Positions 1-5,026 of a stretch of 5,026 bases of DNA are shown here, piece after piece. How positions within the stretch are numbered: the stretch's first letter is position 1; each line of letters begins with the position of its first letter. Where the stretch lies: positions 1-5,026 of the forward strand of contig CAMXAS010000098.1 in NCBI GenBank assembly GCA_947179195.1. The letters are read 5' to 3'. Source of the stretch: an uncultured Bacteroidales bacterium (GTDB taxonomy: Bacteria; Bacteroidota; Bacteroidia; Bacteroidales; P3). The notes under the pieces were generated by a model, which did not search any database, was not told where the DNA came from, and saw nothing but the letters and a program-made list of their open reading frames with translations. Both the position numbers and the translations under genes were made by a program.

Positions 1-1715
1 CGCCAACGCCAACCCCGACCGCCATCCGCCTCGAAGACATCCCGTTGGAAGAGCCCACGCCCGCCGAAGCCGCGCCGCAACCCGAAGCCGCGCCGGAGAC
101 ACCCGACAATGAAATAGGCTTTACCGTGGAACGGCCCGCCGAACCCGAAACGGCGGACGCGGCCGCCATCACGCCACCGGCCAACCATATCGGGCTTGAC
201 ACGCCTTACGACCCGACGCTCGAATTGCGCGACTACCGCTTCCCCACGCTGGATTTGCTGGAAGATTTCGGCGCGCAGGAGACACAGGTGCAGGAAGAGG
301 AATTGCTCTCGAACAAGAACCGCATCGTAGAGACGTTGCAGAACTACGGCATCAAAATAGACACGATCAAGGCCACGATAGGCCCCACCGTAACGCTTTA
401 CGAAATCGTGCCGGCCGCCGGCATCCGCATCAGCAAAATCAAGAATCTGGAAGACGACATCGCGCTGAGCCTTTCGGCTTTGGGCATCCGCATCATCGCG
501 CCGATTCCCGGCAAGGGTACAATCGGCATCGAGGTGCCGAACCAAAACAAACAGATTGTGCCGATGCGCGACATGATTTGCTGTCAGAAATTCCAAAACG
601 ACGACTACAGCCTGCCGATTGCGCTCGGCAAGACGATATCGAACGAGGCGTTCGTAACCGATTTGGCCAAGATGCCGCACCTGCTCGTAGCCGGTGCCAC
701 GGGTCAGGGTAAGTCGGTCGGCCTCAACGCCATCATCGCGTCCCTGCTCTACAAGAAGCATCCGTCCGAGCTCAAATTCGTCATGGTCGATCCCAAAAAG
801 GTGGAATTGAGCCTGTTCAACAAGATTGAACGCCACTATCTGGCCAAACTGCCCGATGCGGAGGAAGCCATCATCACCGACACGCGCAAGGTGGTGCGCA
901 CGCTCAACTCGCTCTGCATCGAGATGGATACGCGCTACGACCTGCTCAAGAACGCGGGTGCGAAAAACATCAAGGAATACAACAAGAAATTCATCGCGCG
1001 GCGGTTGAACCCCGAAAACGGCCACCGTTTCCTGCCCTATATCGTCCTGATTATCGACGAGTTCGCCGACCTCATCATGACGGCGGGCAAGGAAATAGAA
1101 ATGCCCATCGCGCGTTTGGCCCAGTTGGCGCGCGCCATCGGCATCCACTTGGTTATCGCCACGCAACGGCCGTCGGTCAACATCATCACGGGTACCATCA
1201 AAGCCAACTTCCCGGCGCGTATCGCGTTCAAGGTAAGTTCCAAGACCGACTCCCGCACGATTCTCGACTGTTCGGGCGCCGACCAGCTCATCGGCCGCGG
1301 CGATATGCTGCTTTCGACCGGCAACGAACTCGTGCGCATCCAGTGCGCCTATATCGATACGCCCGAAATCGAACGCATCACCGACTATATCGGCGAGCAA
1401 CGCGCCTACCCGCACGCCTACGAACTGCCCGACTGCCCCGAAGAAGGCCAGGAAGGCGGCCGTTCGGACTTTTCGGAGGGCGACCGCGACAGCCTGTTCG
1501 AAGAAGTGGCGCGCTTTGTGGTGTCCTCGCAGCAGGGTTCCACCTCGTCCGTACAGCGCAAGTTCAAGCTCGGCTACAACCGCGCCGGCCGCATCATCGA
1601 CCAGTTGGAAGACGCCGGCATCGTGGGGCCGCTGGAACGCAACACGCGCGAAGTCCGCATCAAGGATCCGGTGGCGTTGGAACAACTCCTCAACGCCGAC
1701 CGTTCGATTATCTAA
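1..1715 (+). CDS. ftsK: DNA translocase FtsK, C-terminal part (5' end outside window)
   Basis: FtsK/SpoIIIE-family ATP-driven double-stranded DNA pump, which moves chromosome ends through the closing septum toward XerCD/dif resolution. The frame is open from base 3 with no start codon of its own, so this is a fragment of 570 residues; the N-terminal membrane segments lie upstream. Order seen: a Pro/Ala/Glu-rich linker (about 3-240), the alpha domain (about 290-545), and the RecA-like beta motor with Walker A GATGQGKS at 693-716 and Walker B IVLIIDE at 1041-1061. The conserved block ARAIGIHLVIATQRPSVNII starts near 1129. An acidic linker leads to the winged-helix gamma domain (about 1491-1690, starting SLFEEVARFVV), which in the family reads KOPS sequences and contacts XerD. 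All motor motifs are intact and the stop is TAA. lolA follows after 18 bp, an ftsK-lolA order I believe is common in Bacteroidota. The TTG at 45 is an internal codon, not a start. Confidence 0.97.
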   Translation, partial: PTPTPTAIRLEDIPLEEPTPAEAAPQPEAAPETPDNEIGFTVERPAEPETADAAAITPPANHIGLDTPYDPTLELRDYRFPTLDLLEDFGAQETQVQEEELLSNKNRIVETLQNYGIKIDTIKATIGPTVTLYEIVPAAGIRISKIKNLEDDIALSLSALGIRIIAPIPGKGTIGIEVPNQNKQIVPMRDMICCQKFQNDDYSLPIALGKTISNEAFVTDLAKMPHLLVAGATGQGKSVGLNAIIASLLYKKHPSELKFVMVDPKKVELSLFNKIERHYLAKLPDAEEAIITDTRKVVRTLNSLCIEMDTRYDLLKNAGAKNIKEYNKKFIARRLNPENGHRFLPYIVLIIDEFADLIMTAGKEIEMPIARLAQLARAIGIHLVIATQRPSVNIITGTIKANFPARIAFKVSSKTDSRTILDCSGADQLIGRGDMLLSTGNELVRIQCAYIDTPEIERITDYIGEQRAYPHAYELPDCPEEGQEGGRSDFSEGDRDSLFEEVARFVVSSQQGSTSSVQRKFKLGYNRAGRIIDQLEDAGIVGPLERNTREVRIKDPVALEQLLNADRSII

Positions 1716-1733
1716 CGTATATAAAGGCCCGCC

Positions 1734-2411
1734 ATGTCCTTTTACAAACCCCTCCTCACCACCCTTGCCGCTTGGGCTATGGCCATCGGCTTAACGCTGA
1801 CCGCCCGCCCCGTGCAGGCGCAGACGCCACCCGCCACGGATGTCAAGGCACAGACTGTGATGGACGATTTGTTGCATTGGCTGAATGCCTACAAGAGCCT
1901 GACCGCCAATTTCCGCTATTCGGTTTCCCAATCCGGGGGCAAGCCGCAAAGCGGCGAAGGCCATATCCTGCTGAAAGGACGTTCGTACCGTATGCAGATT
2001 GACGGCACGGTGTTCCTGTGCGACGGCAAACAGTTGACCGTCTATCAACCCGATTTGGAAGAAGCGACGCTGCAAGCCTACGACCCGACGCAGGATGAAC
2101 TCAACCCTTTCCTGTGGCTCGCCAATTACGAAAAACGGTTCCGTTCCAAATACATCCGCCTGCAGAATCAAAACGGCGGCTTACAGGATGTGGTGGATTT
2201 GATACCGACGCTGGCCGCGCCCTTTCAGAAAATCCGCCTGTTCGTGCAACACAACACGCATCAACTCGACGGCATGGAACTCTACGATACGCAAGACCGT
2301 ATCTATAGTTATAAGATTTCGGATTTCGTCTATAATCCACCGGTCAAGCCGGGCGATTTCACGTTTGACCCGGCGCAATACCCCGACGTATTGGTCAATG
2401 ATATGCGATAA
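1734..2411 (+). CDS. lolA: LolA-like periplasmic outer-membrane lipoprotein carrier
   Basis: Predicted periplasmic chaperone that takes lipoproteins from the inner-membrane LolCDE complex and carries them to the outer membrane. The 225-residue product starts with a Sec signal peptide: Lys5, a hydrophobic stretch at about 7-24, and a likely signal-peptidase I cut after VQA (residue 29). There is no lipobox cysteine, so it should be soluble. The mature part has the family pattern of an early helix (MDDLLHWLNAYKSLTANFRY) followed by alternating strands such as GHILLKGRSYRMQIDGTVFLCDGKQLTVY and a C-terminal DFVYNPPVKPGDFTFDP, the typical LolA ending. Length fits the family (about 200-230 residues). 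The ATG at 1734 is chosen because it gives a complete signal peptide; an AAGG a few bases upstream is at best a weak ribosome-binding site. The short gap from ftsK suggests co-transcription. Family membership is secure; orthology to E. coli LolA rests on sequence style only. Confidence 0.9.
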   Translation: MSFYKPLLTTLAAWAMAIGLTLTARPVQAQTPPATDVKAQTVMDDLLHWLNAYKSLTANFRYSVSQSGGKPQSGEGHILLKGRSYRMQIDGTVFLCDGKQLTVYQPDLEEATLQAYDPTQDELNPFLWLANYEKRFRSKYIRLQNQNGGLQDVVDLIPTLAAPFQKIRLFVQHNTHQLDGMELYDTQDRIYSYKISDFVYNPPVKPGDFTFDPAQYPDVLVNDMR

Positions 2412-2426
2412 GTCCTAAACTCTCCT

Positions 2427-2457
2427 TTGACCTTCCAAGGTGTTCCAGAGAGGTCAA
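2427..2457 (+). other. Competing hairpin at the 5' edge of the intergenic element
   Basis: TTGACCT at 2427-2433 is the exact reverse complement of AGGTCAA at 2451-2457, separated by 17 bases. A T-G wobble at 2434/2450 can extend it by one pair. The same right arm (2451-2457) is also needed for the second helix of the larger 2439-2557 fold, where it pairs with 2539-2545, so the two structures exclude each other in one molecule. The loop contains the left terminal repeat GGTGTTCCA. No T-run follows, so it does not look like an intrinsic terminator. It could be chance; a 7-bp match in a short gap is suggestive only. Confidence 0.35.
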
Positions 2458-2557
2458 GATGCAAGGCATTGAGGGTGAGGGCGAAGGAGTTTACTGTAGT
2501 AAATGACTGAGCCCGAATCCCGATAATAACGCAGCAGATTGGCCTTTATGGAACACC
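2439..2557 (+). repeat. 119-bp imperfect inverted-repeat element / structured RNA candidate with tandem G.A steps
   Basis: The ends are exact 9-bp inverted repeats: GGTGTTCCA (2439-2447) and TGGAACACC (2549-2557). Inside, the plus strand continues as one long hairpin. After one G.A mismatch, 2449-2457 pairs with 2539-2547 (9 pairs, two G-U). Then come a tandem G.A step (2458-2459 with 2537-2538), TGC/GCA, an internal loop, a second G.A step (2471-2472 with 2522-2523), and GGG/CCC (2473-2475 with 2519-2521). Further in are a third G.A step (2477-2478 with 2515-2516), GGGC/GCCC (2479-2482 with 2511-2514), a fourth (2483-2484 with 2509-2510), AG/CT, a fifth (2487-2488 with 2505-2506), and GTTTAC/GTAAAT (2489-2494 with 2499-2504) closing a TGTA loop. 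It holds no plausible gene, fills the gap between the convergent lolA and ribBA, and stops two bases short of the ribBA stop codon. No T-run follows either end. It may be a dispersed repeat, a 3'-UTR or small RNA structure, or a mobile miniature element. The pairing is read by eye. Confidence 0.75.
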
Positions 2558-2559
2558 GC

Positions 2560-3765
2560 CTACAAATGCAAGTCGTGCCCCATCTTGTTCTGCTTCGTGC
2601 GCAGGTAGGCCTCGTCATAGGGATTCGGCGCCTCGATGATGGGCACGGTCTCGACGATTTCGATGCCGTAACTCTGCAAACCCACCCGCTTGGCCGGATT
2701 GTTCGTCACGAGCCGTACCTTGTGCGCGCCCAACGCACGCAGAATCTGCGCGCCGATGCCGTAGTCGCGTTCGTCCGGCTTGAAGCCCAGCAAAACGTTG
2801 GCTTCGACCGTGTCCTTGCCCTCGTCCTGCAGTTTGTAGGCCTTGAGTTTATTGAGCAGGCCGATGCCACGGCCTTCCTGATTCATATAGAGTACGATGC
2901 CCTTGCCGGCTTTCTCCACCATCGCCATCGCGTCGTGCAACTGTTCGCCGCAGTCGCAACGGCAGGAGGCCAAGACGTCGCCTGTCATGCAGCTTGAATG
3001 GACGCGCACGAGAATGGGCTCGTCGGCTTTCCAGTCGCCCTTGACCAAGGCCAGATGCAACGTGCCGCCGTTGTTTTCGGTAAAAGCGTGCAGCTGGAAA
3101 TTGCCGTGATGCGTCGGCAGTTTGACGACGACTTCTTCCTTGACCAGACTTTCCGTCTTGATGCGGTAGGCTATCAGGTCGGCGATGGAAATGATTTTGA
3201 TACCGTATTCAGCCGCCAGTTTCTGCAATTCGGGCATACGCGCCATCGTGCCGTCCTCGTTCATGATTTCCATGAGCGCGGCGGCCGGATACAGACCGGC
3301 CAAACGGGCCAAATCGACGCAGGCTTCCGTATGCCCCGCGCGGCGCAACACGCCCAAATCCTGTGCATAGAGCGGGTTGATATGGCCGGGGCGGCCGAAA
3401 TCGGCGGGCTTGGCGTTCGGGTCGGCCAAGGCGCGGATCGTGGCGGCGCGGTCGGCGGCCGAAACGCCGGTCGTACAGCCGGCCAGCTTATCGACGGTTA
3501 CCGTAAAGGGCGTGCCCAATACCGACGTATTGTTCTCCACCTGATGCGGCAACTCCAGTTCGCGGCAACGCGAGAGCGTAATCGGCGCACAGAGCACGCC
3601 GCGCGCGTGCAACAGCATGAAATTGATTTTCTCCGGCGTGGCCAATTCGGCCGCTATGACCAAATCGCCCTCGTTTTCCCGGTCTTCGTCATCCACCACA
3701 ATCAAAAACTTGCCGGCCTTGAAATCGGCTATCGCGTCTTCTATCTTGGCTAATTGATATCCCAT
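2560..3765 (-). CDS. ribBA: Bifunctional 3,4-dihydroxy-2-butanone-4-phosphate synthase / GTP cyclohydrolase II (RibBA)
   Basis: Cytosolic enzyme supplying both precursors of riboflavin: the N-terminal RibB domain converts ribulose 5-phosphate to the four-carbon unit, and the C-terminal RibA domain opens GTP to the pyrimidine precursor. The 401 residues match the usual fusion length. RibB (about 1-200) shows the metal/substrate motif DDEDRENEGD (25-34), TTGVSAADRA (98-107), GHINPL (127-132) and GHTEA with the metal-ligand His145. RibA (about 205-401) shows the zinc site C259, C270 and C272 in SSCMTGDVLASCRCDCG, then NQEGRGIGL (295-303), DERDYGIGAQ (331-340) and TNNPAKR (354-360). Both halves keep the active-site blocks, so both activities are expected. 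The ATG at 3765 gives the typical start MGYQLAKIEDAI; no clear Shine-Dalgarno precedes it, as is usual in this phylum. It is convergent with lolA and divergent from corA, so probably a single-gene transcript. No FMN riboswitch is visible in the short leader. Confidence 0.97.
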   Translation of the reverse strand: MGYQLAKIEDAIADFKAGKFLIVVDDEDRENEGDLVIAAELATPEKINFMLLHARGVLCAPITLSRCRELELPHQVENNTSVLGTPFTVTVDKLAGCTTGVSAADRAATIRALADPNAKPADFGRPGHINPLYAQDLGVLRRAGHTEACVDLARLAGLYPAAALMEIMNEDGTMARMPELQKLAAEYGIKIISIADLIAYRIKTESLVKEEVVVKLPTHHGNFQLHAFTENNGGTLHLALVKGDWKADEPILVRVHSSCMTGDVLASCRCDCGEQLHDAMAMVEKAGKGIVLYMNQEGRGIGLLNKLKAYKLQDEGKDTVEANVLLGFKPDERDYGIGAQILRALGAHKVRLVTNNPAKRVGLQSYGIEIVETVPIIEAPNPYDEAYLRTKQNKMGHDLHL

Positions 3766-3786
3766 AACGATGTCTGTTTTAAAATT

Positions 3787-3830
3787 CCGACCCGGATGCT
3801 TCTCGTCCGATAGGGGCTACCCCGCGTCGG
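3787..3830 (-). promoter_or_regulatory. Possible three-way-junction fold in the ribBA leader
   Basis: Read as the ribBA leader (minus strand), a 5-bp closing helix CCGAC/GTCGG (3826-3830 with 3787-3791) encloses two hairpins. One is GGGG-TAG-CCCC (3820-3823 with 3813-3816). The other is CGGA/TCCG with a 9-base loop (3806-3809 with 3793-3796), extendable by a U-G pair. The proposed transcription start lies right at the 5' side of the closing helix, so the leader would begin with this fold. It is too short and lacks the conserved core for an FMN riboswitch. The start codon and the 20 bases before it are outside the fold. By-eye structure in GC-rich DNA, so chance pairing is a real alternative. 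Confidence 0.35.
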
Positions 3831-3834
3831 GTTG

Positions 3835-3842
3835 CAAAGATA
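3835..3842 (-). promoter_or_regulatory. Predicted -7 box of the ribBA promoter
   Basis: Minus-strand TATCTTTG matches the Bacteroidota primary-sigma -7 consensus TAnnTTTG. At the right distance upstream (19 bases, plus-strand 3862-3864) there is only TTA rather than the expected TTG/TTTG, so the -33 element is weak. It predicts a start near 3828-3831 and a leader of about 65 bases. It sits in the only A/T-rich patch of the ribBA-corA gap. Confidence 0.6.
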
Positions 3843-3865
3843 AAATTTTTTTCGTTTTTTTTAAC

Positions 3866-3873
3866 TATATTTG
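3866..3873 (+). promoter_or_regulatory. Predicted -7 box of the corA promoter
   Basis: TATATTTG is a full match to the Bacteroidota -7 consensus TAnnTTTG, 81 bases upstream of the corA start codon. The region where a -33 element belongs is only a T-rich tract (3846-3860), without a clear TTTG. It predicts a start near 3880 and a leader of about 75 bases, in which TCCGG-CATCC-CCGGA (3882-3896) can form a small 5-bp hairpin. No M-box magnesium riboswitch could be recognised there. The box faces away from the ribBA box at 3835-3842 and the two share the intervening A/T tract. Confidence 0.6.
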
Positions 3874-3953
3874 CAGGTTCATCCGGCATCCCCGGACGGG
3901 CAGCGTGCACAAGGTGTTTAACGAGCAAGGAACAGGCAGTAAAAGCGGGGCTT

Positions 3954-4868
3954 ATGATTGAAACGATTGACTTCGGGAGTTTGCGCTGGCACCATATCGT
4001 CAACCCTACGGAAGAGGACTTGGAATTTTTGGAAGACAACTTCCATTTCCACCCCTTGGACATAGAGGACTGCCGGAGTACGAATCAACGTCCCAAAATC
4101 GACATCTACGACGAGTACAACTTCCTCATCCTGCACTTTCCCGGTTTCGACAAACGCGACAAAATCCTCAAACCCAAAGAGGTCAAAATCTTTTGGGGCA
4201 AGGATTACATCATCAGCATCGCCCGGTCGTTCGGCGCGCTCAAATCGTATTTCGAACTCACGGAAAAGAACCCGGACGAGGACGAATTCATCAAATCCAG
4301 TTCAGACGCCCTGCTGTACACGATTCTGAACCGGCTTATGGTGGACTCCTACTCGCTTTTGTTGCGTATCGGCGCGGAAATCGAACTCATCAACCGCGAC
4401 CTGTTCAGCAAAAAGGCCGTCCAAACCATCGAACGCATCTCGATTGCGCGACGGAACATCATCCAGCTGAATACGATTTTCAAACCCCAGTTGCGCCTGT
4501 TCCACAAATTCGAATCGGGCGACATCAAAGGCTTTACCGAGAACGGCGACTTTATGGAAGACTACTGGGGCAACATCCTGGACTACTACCAAAAAATGTG
4601 GGACATGGTGGAAGACAACGCCGAATTGATCGAAGGCCTTTCCAAAACGTTCGACTCGTTACAGACGAACAAGACCAACGAAATCATGCGCATCATGACG
4701 TTCATCTCCACGCTGTTCCTGCCGCTTACGTTTATCACGGGGCTTTACGGTATGAACGTATTCCTGCCGTTGGCCGAGCATGCCTGGGTATTTTACGGCA
4801 TCCTGGGCTTCATGCTCGTGTTTGTGGGCGGCTTCATCTTTTTCTCCAAACGCCGCCACTGGCTCTAA
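3954..4868 (+). CDS. corA: CorA-family magnesium/divalent metal channel
   Basis: Inner-membrane CorA (2-TM-GxN) channel, a homopentamer in the family, expected to import Mg2+ (possibly Co2+/Ni2+). The 304 residues show the standard layout: a soluble alpha/beta N-domain (about 1-100, with HPLDIEDC at 34-41 and a strand-rich YDEYNFLILHFPGF), then long helices (about 110-245, including INRDLFSK and ISIARRNIIQLN) that form the funnel. These lead into a first membrane helix (about 247-265) ending in the signature YGMN (GMN at 266-268, bases 4749-4757), then a short periplasmic loop carrying a Glu and a second membrane helix (about 278-298). The basic C-terminus SKRRHWL should be cytoplasmic. The signature and both helices are intact. 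The start ATG at 3954 is chosen from the family-like N-terminus; there is no strong ribosome-binding site. Exact ion preference cannot be read from sequence, and CorA paralogues can act in efflux. Confidence 0.95.
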   Translation: MIETIDFGSLRWHHIVNPTEEDLEFLEDNFHFHPLDIEDCRSTNQRPKIDIYDEYNFLILHFPGFDKRDKILKPKEVKIFWGKDYIISIARSFGALKSYFELTEKNPDEDEFIKSSSDALLYTILNRLMVDSYSLLLRIGAEIELINRDLFSKKAVQTIERISIARRNIIQLNTIFKPQLRLFHKFESGDIKGFTENGDFMEDYWGNILDYYQKMWDMVEDNAELIEGLSKTFDSLQTNKTNEIMRIMTFISTLFLPLTFITGLYGMNVFLPLAEHAWVFYGILGFMLVFVGGFIFFSKRRHWL

Positions 4869-4904
4869 GCCGCGGCGTCAGTTTCAACGCAAACCCGTTT
4901 TTTC

Positions 4905-5026
4905 ATGAAAATACCGACTAAACTCTGGCTACCGCACGTAGTGGCCGTATTATGCTTTATCGTGCTGACGATGGTCTATTTCAAGCCTGTTGTTTTCGAG
5001 CACAAAGTCCTACCGCAAAGCGACAC
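4905..5026 (+). CDS. N-terminus of a YfhO-type multi-spanning membrane protein (3' end outside window)
   Basis: Only 40 codons are present. The start MKIPTKLWLPHVVAVLCFIV begins a positively charged tip and one membrane helix (about residues 9-26), followed by YFKPVVFEHKVLPQSD. In Bacteroidota YfhO-family proteins I know a very similar opening: an N-terminal helix, then a Y-F-x-P-V block and a Q-x-D signature just outside the membrane. Members are large (about 800 residues) GT-C-like membrane proteins linked to surface glycan or lipoteichoic-acid glycosylation in Firmicutes; the role in this phylum is unclear. It lies 36 bp after corA on the same strand. The gap has no TAnnTTTG box that I can see, so read-through from corA is plausible. 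The assignment rests on a short stretch; an unrelated membrane protein is possible. Confidence 0.7.
   Translation, partial: MKIPTKLWLPHVVAVLCFIVLTMVYFKPVVFEHKVLPQSD

Noticed and set aside
45..47. TTG at 45 as a start codon for the ftsK frame
   Set aside because: The frame stays open to the window edge with the same Pro/Thr/Glu-rich linker composition, and FtsK needs its N-terminal membrane segments; this is an internal Leu codon.
2473..2481. GGGTGAGGG as an FtsK-orienting KOPS site near ftsK
   Set aside because: KOPS in E. coli is GGGNAGGG; this has one extra base and is accounted for by the pairing of the inverted-repeat element. The KOPS sequence of this phylum is not known to me.
2439..2557. 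The intergenic repeat as an ordinary bidirectional intrinsic terminator
   Set aside because: No T-run follows the hairpin on either strand, it is far longer than a terminator stem, and the G.A steps make folding unequal on the two strands. Termination remains possible but is not shown.
2998..3753. A 251-codon open frame on the plus strand opposite ribBA, and a second one at 2539-2997
   Set aside because: Both lie antisense to a fully conserved RibBA; their Arg/Gly/Gln-rich, motif-free products are typical shadows of a GC-biased gene.
3766..3830. FMN riboswitch upstream of ribBA
   Set aside because: The space between promoter and start codon is about 65 bases, too short for the usual aptamer, and its conserved core sequences are absent.
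4869..4904. Terminator between corA and the next gene (GCGT/ACGC stem followed by six T)
   Set aside because: The stem is only 4 bp with an 8-base loop and is separated from the T-run by seven bases; too weak to call.

Overview
The window looks like chromosomal core-genome DNA from a fairly GC-rich member of the Bacteroidota, most likely the order Bacteroidales. An Alistipes/Rikenellaceae-like genome would fit the base composition, but this is inferred from style and I could not search. The grounds are the protein sequences (a Bacteroidota-type FtsK, a LolA followed directly by no LolB, a RibBA fusion, a short CorA, a YfhO-type N-terminus), the absence of strong Shine-Dalgarno sequences, and two TAnnTTTG-type -7 promoter boxes.

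Layout: (1) 1-1715, plus strand: 3' two-thirds of ftsK, the chromosome-segregation DNA translocase, cut by the window edge. (2) 1734-2411, plus strand: lolA-like periplasmic lipoprotein carrier, 18 bp behind ftsK and probably in its operon. (3) 2412-2559: a convergent intergenic gap almost filled by a 119-bp imperfect inverted repeat (2439-2557) with exact 9-bp ends and an interior fold broken by five tandem G.A steps. (4) 2560-3765, minus strand: ribBA, the bifunctional first-step enzyme of riboflavin synthesis. (5) 3766-3953: a divergent promoter region with a short A/T core carrying a -7 box on each strand; the ribBA leader can fold into a compact three-way junction. (6) 3954-4868, plus strand: corA-type magnesium/divalent-metal channel. 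(7) 4905 to the end, plus strand: the first 40 codons of a YfhO-type multi-spanning membrane protein.

The protein genes are ordinary housekeeping functions (segregation, envelope lipoprotein transport, flavin synthesis, metal transport, surface glycan/membrane protein) and do not form one pathway. No phage, defence, CRISPR, tRNA/rRNA or insertion-sequence gene is visible. The item most worth pursuing is the structured intergenic element between lolA and ribBA. It folds well only as the plus strand, looks like a dispersed repeat or structured RNA, and is not explained by a simple terminator.
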